Positions 35,484 to 45,344 of a stretch of 64,000 bases of DNA are shown in pieces. Position 1 is the stretch's first letter; every line of letters begins with the position of its first letter. Below the pieces are notes generated by a model, which was given only the letters and a program-made list of their open reading frames with translations, did not search any database and was not told the origin of the DNA. The DNA is from an uncultured Clostridia bacterium (GTDB lineage: Bacteria > Bacillota > Clostridia > Christensenellales > Aristaeellaceae), in the NCBI GenBank assembly GCA_947631405.1, contig CANRLC010000002.1:1-64000 (forward strand), read 5' to 3'. The translations under genes and the position numbers were made by a program.

Positions 35484-37544
35484 ATGCGCACGGCTTTCCT
35501 GCGGATGCTGCCGCTGATCGCGGCGCTGGCGCTCGCGCTCTGCGGCGCGGCCTTTGCCGAGGACGACAGCGCTGCGCCGCCCGTGACACAGACGCTCAAG
35601 GTGGGCTATGTGGACGACCGCGTGCCGATCTCCTTTCAGACGAAGGACGGCGAGCTGGGCGGCGTCTCCCGGCGCATCTTCGACCGCATCGCCGAATTGA
35701 CCGGGCTTTCCTTTGAATACGAGGTGCTCCCCGGCGGCGCGGTGACCTACGACTACCTCAAGGGCGAGGGGTTCGATCTGGTCACCAGTGTGGAATATAA
35801 CCGCGAGAACCAGAAGGCGCGCGGCATCCTCATCAGCAACCCGTATCTGGAGAGCCGCAAGGTCGTCGTCGCGCACGAGGGCCTCTCCTTCGATTCGCGC
35901 GCGAACAGCAAGCTCGCCCTCTCCAGCGGCTCGCAGACGATCAAGCTCGTTCTGGCGAAGACCTTCCCGAATTTCGAGGTGGTCGATTATCCCTCCACGC
36001 AGGCGTGCTTTGACGCCGTGCGCAGCGGCGAGGCCGATCTGACCATCGTCAACCAGTATCTGGCCGAGTATTGGCTGCACCGCCCGATCTACGAAAACCT
36101 GCAGGTGCTGCCTGTGCCGGGGATGGACGACCTGCTCTGCTTCTCCGCCGTCGTGCCGCTGGAGAGCACGCCGGAGGAGACCGCGCGCGCACAGTCGATC
36201 ATCGACGCGATCGACGGGGCGATCGAGCGCATCACCGAGGATGAGGTGATGAACTTCATCATCGAGGAGACGCTGGCCAACCAATACGAATACACGATGG
36301 GCGACACGATCTACCGCTTCCGCCACACGCTCGTGGTGATGGCGCTCTCGGTGCTGCTGATCGCGGTGCTGGTCGCGCTGGTGATGCGGCTGTATGTGCG
36401 CACGCTGGCGGCCCGCGCGGATGAGAAGGCTCACCGCCGCTTCCTCTCGACGATGAGCCACGAGATACGCACCCCGCTCAACGGGCTGATCGGCCTGAGC
36501 GAGCTGATGATCCGCAGCACGGACGATCCGCCCCGGATGAAGAGCTATCTGCAACAGCTGGAATTCACGGCGAAATACCTGCTCTCGCTCATCAGCGACA
36601 TGCTCGACATGTCCCAGCTGCAATCCAAGGCGCTCGACCTCGCGTGCGAACCCGTCGATTTGCGGCTGTTGCTCTCGACGGTGGAGCACATCGAGACCCC
36701 GGCGATGAAGAAGAAGGGCATCGATTTTGCGATCGACGCCGAGCTGCCCCTGCCCGGCGTGTGGGGCGACCCGGTGCGCATCGAGCAGGTGCTGCTCAAC
36801 GTGCTGGATAACGCCTGCAAATTCACGCAGGAGGGCGGAAGCGTGAACCTGCGCATCCGCCAGAGCGAAAACAAAGAGGGCAGGGTCGTCACGCGCGCCG
36901 AGGTGCAGGACAACGGCTGCGGCATCGGTGAGGCGTTCCAAAAGCGCATCTTCGACCTCTTCGAGCAGGAGAGCCACGAGGTCTCCAAGGGCAATCAGGG
37001 CACCGGGCTGGGACTGCCCATCAGCCACAGGCTCGCCAAGCTGATGGACGGCGATTTGACCGTCTCCAGCAAGAAGGGCGAGGGGAGCAAGTTCACCTTC
37101 ACCTTTGCGGCCGACCCCGCGCCGCTGCCCCAGCGCGAGGAGGCGCAAGCGGCGCCTTCTTCCGCCGCGCTCAAGCCGCGCATCCTGATCGCCGAGGACA
37201 ACGAGCTGAACGCGCAGATCCTCGTGGAGTTGCTCACCGAGGAGGGCTACGAGTCCGCCGTCGCCGCCAACGGGCGCGAGGCGGTGGAGCTGTTCGGCGC
37301 GTCCAAGCCGGGGGAGTACGGCGTGATTTTGATGGATCTGCTCATGCCCGAGATGAACGGGTTTGAAGCGGCGCTCGCCATCCGCGCGCTGGAGCGCGAG
37401 GACGCCGCCACGGTGCGCATCCTCGCCTGCACGGCGAACGCCTTTGAAGAGGACGCGCAGCGGGCGAAGGAATGCGGGATGAACGGCTTCATCAGCAAGC
37501 CCATCGACATGCCGCGCTTGATGCGCGCGCTGGACGAGGCTTGA
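35484..37544 (+). CDS. Hybrid sensor histidine kinase with periplasmic SBP_bac_3-like sensor
   Basis: 686 residues; ATG 35484 after GGGATGGGGGATTGACGG. Signal/anchor segment (about 1-25), an extracellular solute-binding family 3-like domain (about 36-270; LKVGYVDDRVPISF, GLSFEYEV, SGSQTIKLVLAKTFPNFEVV), TM helix (about 280-305), HisKA with His in TMSHEIRTPLNGLI (about 328), HATPase (NACKFTQEGG, DNGCGIG, GTGLGLPIS) and a C-terminal receiver domain (about 570-686; AEDNELN, Asp in VILMDLLMPEMNG, ISKPIDMP). This is the BvgS/EvgS-like architecture without an HPt domain. It may sense an amino-acid-like ligand outside the cell. No cognate HPt or output regulator lies nearby. It ends at a strong terminator. 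Confidence 0.88.
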   Translation: MRTAFLRMLPLIAALALALCGAAFAEDDSAAPPVTQTLKVGYVDDRVPISFQTKDGELGGVSRRIFDRIAELTGLSFEYEVLPGGAVTYDYLKGEGFDLVTSVEYNRENQKARGILISNPYLESRKVVVAHEGLSFDSRANSKLALSSGSQTIKLVLAKTFPNFEVVDYPSTQACFDAVRSGEADLTIVNQYLAEYWLHRPIYENLQVLPVPGMDDLLCFSAVVPLESTPEETARAQSIIDAIDGAIERITEDEVMNFIIEETLANQYEYTMGDTIYRFRHTLVVMALSVLLIAVLVALVMRLYVRTLAARADEKAHRRFLSTMSHEIRTPLNGLIGLSELMIRSTDDPPRMKSYLQQLEFTAKYLLSLISDMLDMSQLQSKALDLACEPVDLRLLLSTVEHIETPAMKKKGIDFAIDAELPLPGVWGDPVRIEQVLLNVLDNACKFTQEGGSVNLRIRQSENKEGRVVTRAEVQDNGCGIGEAFQKRIFDLFEQESHEVSKGNQGTGLGLPISHRLAKLMDGDLTVSSKKGEGSKFTFTFAADPAPLPQREEAQAAPSSAALKPRILIAEDNELNAQILVELLTEEGYESAVAANGREAVELFGASKPGEYGVILMDLLMPEMNGFEAALAIRALEREDAATVRILACTANAFEEDAQRAKECGMNGFISKPIDMPRLMRALDEA

Positions 37545-37558
37545 AAGAGGACGCCTTC

Positions 37559-37592
37559 GGGCTTTCCCTCCCGACGGGGGAAGGCCCTTTTT
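37559..37592 (+). terminator. Terminator after the hybrid kinase
   Basis: A 10-bp stem GGGCTTTCCC/GGGAAGGCCC (37559-37568 with 37578-37587) with TTTTT after it, just before the dprA-like gene. Confidence 0.8.
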
Positions 37593-37609
37593 GCGATGGG
37601 AGGGAACCG

Positions 37610-38563
37610 ATGGACGACCGCTTTGAGGCCGACCCGCTGGAGGCGCTCTGCGCGCGGCTGTGCCTGCTCACGCGCGCCGCGTGGCGGGGCGGACTGCCCG
37701 CGCCGATGTCCCGCGCGCGGGTGCGCCGTCTGTACGAGGCACGCAAGCTCTGCGCGCTGGCGCTGCGCGAGCCGCCGCCCGAAACCGACGCGGACGTGGA
37801 GCGCGCCCGAGCTTTGCTTTCGCGCACGCGCGACATGGCCGAGCTGGTCGGCCGGCTGAAAAAGCGAGGCTATCGTGCGCTGCTGCCGGAGGAGAAGGGC
37901 TACCCGCGCGAGCTGGATGCCATCGGCAGGGATGCGCCGATGTTCCTCTTTTTGCGCGGCAACGTGGGATTGCTCTCGCGCAAGCGGCGCGTCGCCGTGG
38001 CGGGGAGCCGCGTCATCGGGGAAAAGACCGAGGCGCTAGCGCGCTGGGTGGGCGAGCGGATGGCGTGGGAGAACATCGTGATGGTCAGTGGCGGCGCGCG
38101 CGGCGTGGACGAGACGGCGCAGCGGGCGCTGCTGCGCGCGGGCGGAAAGCTGATCCTCGTGCCCGCGGTGGAGGAGGAGCGCGTCCTTTGCGACGGGCTG
38201 CTCCGCCGCGCGCTGGAGGAGGGGCGGCTGCTGATCGTCTGCGACGACCTGCCGGACGCGGGCTTTTCCGCGCGCCGGGCGCTGGGGCGCAACCATGTCA
38301 TCTACGCGCTGGGCCGCGCGGCGCTGGTGCTCGCCGCGCGAGAGGGCGCCGGCGGGAGCTGGCGCGGCGCGAGCGACAGCCTGCGCGGCGGCTTTGCGCC
38401 CGTGTTCGTGCCGGAGGGAAGCGGGGAAAACCCCGATCAGCTGGGGTGCCGCGCGCTCCTCGCGCTGGGCGCCGGGACGTTTTCGCCGAGCGACGGCCGC
38501 TCGCTGGCATGCCAGCTTTCGCTGTGCAGGGCCGCCGCGCGGAAAGCGGAGGCGGGCTTTTGA
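37610..38563 (+). CDS. DprA-like DNA-processing protein
   Basis: 317 residues; ATG 37610 after GGGAGGGAACCG. An N-terminal helical part (about 1-85) is followed by a DprA/Smf Rossmann-like domain: GYRALLPEEKGYPRELDAI, the VAVAGSRVIGE phosphate-binding turn, MVSGGARGVDETAQRALL (usual SGxARGID), and RNHVIYALG. Canonical DprA loads RecA on incoming single-stranded DNA in transformation. The sequence after about 240 is divergent and no competence genes are adjacent, so the role here is uncertain. It may be one of the DprA-like proteins not tied to competence. Confidence 0.7.
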   Translation: MDDRFEADPLEALCARLCLLTRAAWRGGLPAPMSRARVRRLYEARKLCALALREPPPETDADVERARALLSRTRDMAELVGRLKKRGYRALLPEEKGYPRELDAIGRDAPMFLFLRGNVGLLSRKRRVAVAGSRVIGEKTEALARWVGERMAWENIVMVSGGARGVDETAQRALLRAGGKLILVPAVEEERVLCDGLLRRALEEGRLLIVCDDLPDAGFSARRALGRNHVIYALGRAALVLAAREGAGGSWRGASDSLRGGFAPVFVPEGSGENPDQLGCRALLALGAGTFSPSDGRSLACQLSLCRAAARKAEAGF

Positions 38564-38607
38564 CGAGATTAACCCAAAAGCGCGCGGATTTTTTTTGAAC
38601 TTTAGGA

Positions 38608-38636
38608 TTGAAGCCGTGCGGCTTTTGTGCGATAAT
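38608..38636 (+). promoter_or_regulatory. Promoter of the ABC-F gene
   Basis: TTGAAG (38608-38613), 17 bp spacer, GATAAT (38631-38636), about 54 bp before the ATG. Confidence 0.6.
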
Positions 38637-38689
38637 AAACGATAAGCTCCGCTGCTTTGCGGGCAGGACAAAAAGGAGAAACGCACAGC

Positions 38690-40309
38690 ATGATCGCGAC
38701 CCAGAACGTATCGCTCTCTTACAGCGGCAAGCCGCTGTTCAAGAACGTCAACATCAAGTTCACGGCGGGCAACTGCTACGGCATCATCGGCGCGAACGGC
38801 ACGGGCAAGTCCACCTTCCTGAAGGTGCTCTCGGGCGAATTGGAGCCAACGACGGGCGAGATCGTCATCACGCCCGGCGAGCGCATGGCCGTGCTGCGGC
38901 AGAACCACTTCGAGTTTGACGACTACGACGTCCTCTCCACGGTCATCATGGGCCACAGGCGGCTGTACGACATCATGAAGGAGAAGGACGAGCTGTACGC
39001 CAAGGAGGACTTTACCGACGAAGACGGCGAGCGCGCCAGCCAGCTGGAGGGCGAATTCGCCGAGCTGGACGGCTGGAACGCCGAGAGCAGCGCCGAGATG
39101 ATCCTCACGGGGCTGGGCATTCCGCTGGATATGGAGCATGCGCTCATGCGCGAATTGGACGGCAGCCAGAAGGTCAAGGTGCTCCTCGCGCAGGCGCTCT
39201 TTGGCAACCCCGACATCCTGCTGCTGGACGAGCCGACCAACTATCTGGACATCCAGTCGGTGCGCTGGCTGGAGGGCTTTCTGCTGGAATTCCCGAACAC
39301 GGTCATCGTCGTCAGCCACGACCGCCACTTCCTCAACAAGGTCTGCACGCACATCTGCGACATCGACTACGGCAAGATCCAGATGTTCGTGGGCAACTAC
39401 GATTTCTGGTATGAATACACGCAGATGGCCGCGCGCCAGCAGAAGGATCTCAACAAGAAAAACGAGCAGAAGATCAAGGAACTGCAGGCGTTCATCCAGC
39501 GCTTCTCGGCCAACGCGAGCAAGCACAAGCAGGCGACCAGCCGCAAAAAGCTGCTCGACAACCTGCAAATGGAAAACTTTACGCCCTCCTCGCGCCGCTA
39601 TCCTTACGTCTCCTTCAAGCCCGAGCGCGAGATTGGCAACGACCTGCTGACCGTGACGAACCTCTCCAAGACCGTGAACGGGCGCAAGGTGCTCAATAAC
39701 ATCTCCTTCGTGCTCACCCCGGGCGACAAGGTCGCCTTTGTGGGCACGGACGAGCTGGCGCGCACGACGCTTTTCGAGATCCTCATGGGCAACATGGAGC
39801 CGGACGAGGGCAGCTACAAGTGGGGCGTGACGACGAGCCGCAGCTATTTCCCCAAGGATAACGGCTCCTTCTTCGACGGCTGCGACTACACGCTGGTGGA
39901 CTGGCTGCGCCAGTTCTCCCAGAGCCAGTATGAGGCGGACATCCGCGGCTGGCTGGGCCGCATGCTCTTCTCCGGCGAGGACGCGCTCAAACCGGCGAAG
40001 GTGCTCTCCGGCGGGGAGCGCGTGCGCTGCATGCTCGCGCGCATGATGCTCTCCGGCGCGAACGTGCTGATCCTCGACGAGCCGACCAACCACCTCGATC
40101 TGGAGGCGATCACCGCGCTCAACAAGGGGATGATCGAGTTCACCGGCTCCATGCTCTTCGCCACGCAGGATCACGAGTGCATCCAGACCGTGGCCAACCG
40201 CATCATGGAGCTGCTGCCGGGCGGTCTGGTCGACCGCCGCGAGAGCTACGACGACTACCTCGACAGCGAGGCCGCGGCCGCGCAGCGCGAGGCGCTGATG
40301 GCGCCGTGA
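38690..40309 (+). CDS. ABC-F family ATPase (YkpA/YbiT-like)
   Basis: 539 residues; ATG 38690 follows AAAAGGAG. Two ABC ATPase domains in one soluble chain with no membrane segment. Domain 1: Walker A GANGTGKST, signature ELDGSQKVKVLLAQ, Walker B ILLLDEPTNYLD. A charged linker (about 240-310; QQKDLNKKNEQKIKELQ) follows, as in ribosome-acting ABC-F proteins. Domain 2: Walker A position reads GTDELARTTLF, so the Lys is replaced by Arg, but signature LSGGERVRCMLA and Walker B LILDEPTNHLD are intact. It probably acts on the ribosomal E site. Single gene between two promoters. Confidence 0.88.
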   Translation: MIATQNVSLSYSGKPLFKNVNIKFTAGNCYGIIGANGTGKSTFLKVLSGELEPTTGEIVITPGERMAVLRQNHFEFDDYDVLSTVIMGHRRLYDIMKEKDELYAKEDFTDEDGERASQLEGEFAELDGWNAESSAEMILTGLGIPLDMEHALMRELDGSQKVKVLLAQALFGNPDILLLDEPTNYLDIQSVRWLEGFLLEFPNTVIVVSHDRHFLNKVCTHICDIDYGKIQMFVGNYDFWYEYTQMAARQQKDLNKKNEQKIKELQAFIQRFSANASKHKQATSRKKLLDNLQMENFTPSSRRYPYVSFKPEREIGNDLLTVTNLSKTVNGRKVLNNISFVLTPGDKVAFVGTDELARTTLFEILMGNMEPDEGSYKWGVTTSRSYFPKDNGSFFDGCDYTLVDWLRQFSQSQYEADIRGWLGRMLFSGEDALKPAKVLSGGERVRCMLARMMLSGANVLILDEPTNHLDLEAITALNKGMIEFTGSMLFATQDHECIQTVANRIMELLPGGLVDRRESYDDYLDSEAAAAQREALMAP

Positions 40310-40351
40310 CCCGCCGCGCGCTGACCCCGGCGCAAAAACCCGCCAAAGCCG

Positions 40352-40380
40352 TTGCAATCTCGCGCGAGGAATGGTATACT
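40352..40380 (+). promoter_or_regulatory. Promoter of pgsA
   Basis: TTGCAA (40352-40357), 17 bp spacer, TATACT (40375-40380); the leader to the GTG start is about 20 nt. Confidence 0.65.
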
Positions 40381-40404
40381 GGCCTGTAAAAGAAGGGATG
40401 TAGC

Positions 40405-40956
40405 GTGGAGCAGATACGCAAGGACAAGGTCTTCAATCTCCCCAACTGCCTGACGGTGCTGCGCATCGCGTTTTTGCCGGTGGTCGTCTGGCGCTTTACG
40501 GTCGGGGATAAGCTGGGCGCGCTCGTCTTTTACCTGCTGGCGATGCTGACGGACGCGCTGGACGGCATCCTCGCGCGCAGGCTGAACCAGATCACGGCGC
40601 TGGGCAAGCTGCTCGATCCGCTGGCGGACAAGCTCTCCCTGCTCACGCTGCTCTATCTCTTCGTCGTGGACGGGGACATCCCGTTCTGGGTGCTGTGCGT
40701 GGAGCTGCTGCGCGAGATCGCGATGGTGATCGGCGCGGCGGTGGCGCTGCACTGGGGCATCGTCGTCTACGCGCTGCCCATCGGCAAGATCACGACGGTC
40801 TGCTTCGTGCTGTCCATCGTCGGGCGCTTCGTCGGGCTGACGGCCCCGGCGGACGCGCTGCTCTACGTCGCCGTCGCGCTGTCGCTGGTCGCGCTCGTCT
40901 GGTACACGGTGGTGCTGGTGGGCAACAAGCGCCAAAAGGCGGCCGAGGAAAAATGA
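40405..40956 (+). CDS. pgsA: CDP-diacylglycerol-glycerol-3-phosphate phosphatidyltransferase
   Basis: 183 residues from GTG 40405 (AGAAGGGA upstream). A CDP-alcohol phosphotransferase with the full signature D-x2-DG-x2-AR-x8-G-x3-D-x3-D (TDALDGILARRLNQITALGKLLDPLADK region, about 47-74) and about six membrane helices. It opens FNLPNCLTVLRI, as PgsA does. It makes phosphatidylglycerol phosphate, the first committed step to phosphatidylglycerol, in the inner membrane. guaB follows 69 nt later and may be cotranscribed. Confidence 0.9.
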   Translation: MEQIRKDKVFNLPNCLTVLRIAFLPVVVWRFTVGDKLGALVFYLLAMLTDALDGILARRLNQITALGKLLDPLADKLSLLTLLYLFVVDGDIPFWVLCVELLREIAMVIGAAVALHWGIVVYALPIGKITTVCFVLSIVGRFVGLTAPADALLYVAVALSLVALVWYTVVLVGNKRQKAAEEK

Positions 40957-42486
<1,530 letters not shown>

Positions 42487-42643
42487 GAAAAGGCCGGGGC
42501 GCTTCCCGAAAGGGGAGCGTCTCAGGCTATAGCCGCCCGCTCCAATGGGATTGTGCGGCGTTGCCCAAACGGTTGGAGGCGCTAAAAGATTTGCGGCATT
42601 TTCAGCGGATCGCCGTATAAAGAAAAAAGGGGAGAAAAACAGA

Positions 42644-45295
42644 ATGAAGTCCGATTTGAGAATCGAAGAACTCGATTTGACAAATGCCTTTGGAAAGGTT
42701 CTTTCACAAGTGAAGGAACACTCCCGTGTGCTTGAATGCGGATGCGCGACGGGATATATGACCCGATACATGAAAGAAAAGCTATCTTGTGATGTTTGCA
42801 TTGTAGAAAAAGATCAAGAGGCTTTTGATACGGCAAGGCCATATGCCGCGGGCGGAATCTGCGCCGATCTGATGGAGGACGACTGGCTTGGCGCATTTGA
42901 GGAAAAGGCTTTTGATTATGTGCTGCTTACGGACGTGCTTGAATATCTCTATACGCCAAAGGAAGTTTTGAAGAAAGCGGTTCGTTTTCTTAAAGATGAT
43001 GGGAAAATGATCGTTTCCCTTCCCAATGTTGCGCACAACGATATTCTGCTTAAACTTTTTGCCGAGCATTGGGATTATACGCCCACGGGGCTTCTGGATG
43101 ATACGCGCATTCGATTCTGGGCGTATAACAATCTGGGGGGGGGGGTATTCAGTAACACCGGACTGAGTATCACTATTTTCGACGCTACAATCGTAAAAAC
43201 AACGCAAACTGAGCAATACAATGGCATTCAATGCGATGTCAATCCTGCATATCTCAATATGCTAGAGCAAAGAAGGACGGGTGAAGTTTATCAGTTTATT
43301 CTGACGTTGCAAAGGGACGAATATGTTCAAGAGCATGGAATAGAAACGAGGAACCTGATTCCTGATCACGGTGAAGTCACGTTAGAAAGCATTGAAAGCA
43401 TTTCACAGTACAAACAGGCTTTGAAACGCAAAGACGATGAGATCTATCGCTTGCAAGAAGAAAAAACGCAGGGACAGACAAGAATCCGAGAGATTGAAAA
43501 AGAAAAACGGCAAATCCTGCATGATCTTGGCATTGCAAATTACAATTTAGGGCTGATTTATGCCTCGGGGATGTATAAGCTTTCTCTCAAGTATTATCGT
43601 GTGAGAGATGCGGTTTTGCCGGTGGATAGCGTGCGATATAGAATGGCAAAGGCAACGCTGAATACATTCAAAAAGGTTTTTTCTGGAATAGGAGAAAGAC
43701 GCCGGGACAAAAAAAGGAACCCGATCGATAAGCTGCATGAGTATGGCCAGTATTCCAGAATGGATGTGATCGCCACAAAGCACACCAGATTTATTGCCGA
43801 ACTCATCAAAAGGCAACTGGATCGGTTGTCCATTGCATGTGAAATCCATATTGGCGAGCCGGAGCGGTATGAGGATATTCCATACGTCATCGTCTGCCCG
43901 CAGTTCGTCAAACGGTTCCCCGCAGTGTATTTTGTTTTCCAGATGGAGCAAACGGTTTCGTCCCGGTGGTTTACAGAGGAATACATCCGCTCTTTACAAA
44001 ACTCCTGCGCGATACTGGACTACTCTCTTGAAAACGTCGAATTTTTCCATCGGCCGCAAAACCGCAATCTCACGAAGAAGGTATACTATCTGCCTGTCGA
44101 TTATTATCCGCAGTATTGGACGAGCAGCGAGGCCGAAAAAGAGTATGACGTCGTTTTCTATGGGGATGTCAACAGCTGTGAACGCAGGCAGAAGATGCTT
44201 GCAGAAGTGGCCAAGCGTTTTAAGGTGAAAGTTTGTTCCGAGCTGTTTGGGGAAGAACTGTATAGGGAAATCTCCAAGGCAAAAGTGCTAGTCAACATTC
44301 ACTATTATGAAGACGCTCTGCTGGAGACGACAAGGCTTTATGAAACGCTGTCGTTGAACACTTGCATGATCGTTTCAGAGAGCAGCAAGGATAAAAACGA
44401 GATCGAGAGGCTCCAAGATTTTGTGGATTTTGTGCCGATCGACGACGTCGAGGCGATGATAGAGCGGATCGCCTACTGGCTCGACAACGAAGAGGAACGG
44501 GAAAAGAAAATCGCTCAGAATAAGACGGCGCTTGAAAACCGAAGCAACGCCTTTGATTTCTTCTTCAATCGTTTTCTTCTGGCATTTGACCGCATTTCTT
44601 TTGATACTTTCTATCGGAATGCAGGCTCGTATGTAAAACTCAACACGAACAGAATCTGCCTGAGTCTGCCGGAATCTACGGAACGCAGGAGATCGTTCGA
44701 CAAAGATAACCTGTATGGTTTTGAATGTGTGCCGGGTCTCAGGCATGAACTAGGCTGGGTTGGCTGTGGCCTCAGCTATAAACTGATCTTTACTCTCGCG
44801 CTTGAAGCCGGGATGAGCGAATTGATGATCTGTGAAGACGACGTGATTTTCCCCGAAAACTTTGAAAAGCGATTGAGGGAAATTCTCTCGTATTTGCACG
44901 CACAGAAAAAATGGAGCATATTCTCCGGCGTGATGGCCGACGTAGGGGACGTCAACATCCGCGGATGCACGCAGGCAGACGATGGGAGCTTCCTCGAGAT
45001 TGACCATATGGTCAGCACGGTATTCAATATCTACCATCGGGAAGTGTTTGCCTGTTTCGTCGATTGGAATGAACAGAATCGGGATGTTCAAAAGAATACA
45101 ATTGACCGTTATTTGGAACAGAAGGATCTTTCGGTTCATGTGCAGGTGCCATATTTGGTGGGTCATAAGGAAGAACTGGATTCAACGATATGGGGATTTA
45201 GCAACACCGAATACGCTGCAATGATTGATGATAGCGAAGAGAAACTAAAAGAACTGTTGAGGGCCTATTTGGAACGGAAGGATATGGAGGATTGA
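42644..45295 (+). CDS. Methyltransferase-glycosyltransferase-GT25 fusion with a poly-G tract
   Basis: 883 residues; ATG 42644 after AAAGGGGAG. Domain 1 (about 1-190) is a SAM-dependent methyltransferase (RVLECGCATGYMTRYM; DYVLLTDVLEYL). A coiled-coil linker (about 260-330) leads to a CgeB/GT4-like glycosyltransferase (about 360-650; VVFYGDVNSCERRQKML, LLETTRLYETLSLNTCMIVS) and a GT25-like domain (about 665-870; RICLSLPESTERRRSF, MICEDDVIFPENF). Probably builds or decorates a surface glycan. Eleven consecutive G at 43135-43145 (residues 164-167) keep the frame open; loss or gain of one G gives a stop within about seven codons. The gene is clearly AT-richer than its neighbours, suggesting horizontal transfer. 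Confidence 0.75.
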   Translation: MKSDLRIEELDLTNAFGKVLSQVKEHSRVLECGCATGYMTRYMKEKLSCDVCIVEKDQEAFDTARPYAAGGICADLMEDDWLGAFEEKAFDYVLLTDVLEYLYTPKEVLKKAVRFLKDDGKMIVSLPNVAHNDILLKLFAEHWDYTPTGLLDDTRIRFWAYNNLGGGVFSNTGLSITIFDATIVKTTQTEQYNGIQCDVNPAYLNMLEQRRTGEVYQFILTLQRDEYVQEHGIETRNLIPDHGEVTLESIESISQYKQALKRKDDEIYRLQEEKTQGQTRIREIEKEKRQILHDLGIANYNLGLIYASGMYKLSLKYYRVRDAVLPVDSVRYRMAKATLNTFKKVFSGIGERRRDKKRNPIDKLHEYGQYSRMDVIATKHTRFIAELIKRQLDRLSIACEIHIGEPERYEDIPYVIVCPQFVKRFPAVYFVFQMEQTVSSRWFTEEYIRSLQNSCAILDYSLENVEFFHRPQNRNLTKKVYYLPVDYYPQYWTSSEAEKEYDVVFYGDVNSCERRQKMLAEVAKRFKVKVCSELFGEELYREISKAKVLVNIHYYEDALLETTRLYETLSLNTCMIVSESSKDKNEIERLQDFVDFVPIDDVEAMIERIAYWLDNEEEREKKIAQNKTALENRSNAFDFFFNRFLLAFDRISFDTFYRNAGSYVKLNTNRICLSLPESTERRRSFDKDNLYGFECVPGLRHELGWVGCGLSYKLIFTLALEAGMSELMICEDDVIFPENFEKRLREILSYLHAQKKWSIFSGVMADVGDVNIRGCTQADDGSFLEIDHMVSTVFNIYHREVFACFVDWNEQNRDVQKNTIDRYLEQKDLSVHVQVPYLVGHKEELDSTIWGFSNTEYAAMIDDSEEKLKELLRAYLERKDMED
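43135..43145 (+). repeat. Poly-G tract (11 G) in the fusion gene
   Basis: ATCT then eleven G then TATTC. In frame with 11 G. With 10 G the reading is ..YSVTPD-stop, with 12 G ..GIQ-stop, so slippage would act as an on/off switch. Confidence 0.8.
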
Positions 45296-45344
45296 CGGAG
45301 CTTAAAAGCGATGGATAGAGCAAAATGAAAGAAGGGTTTGGACT

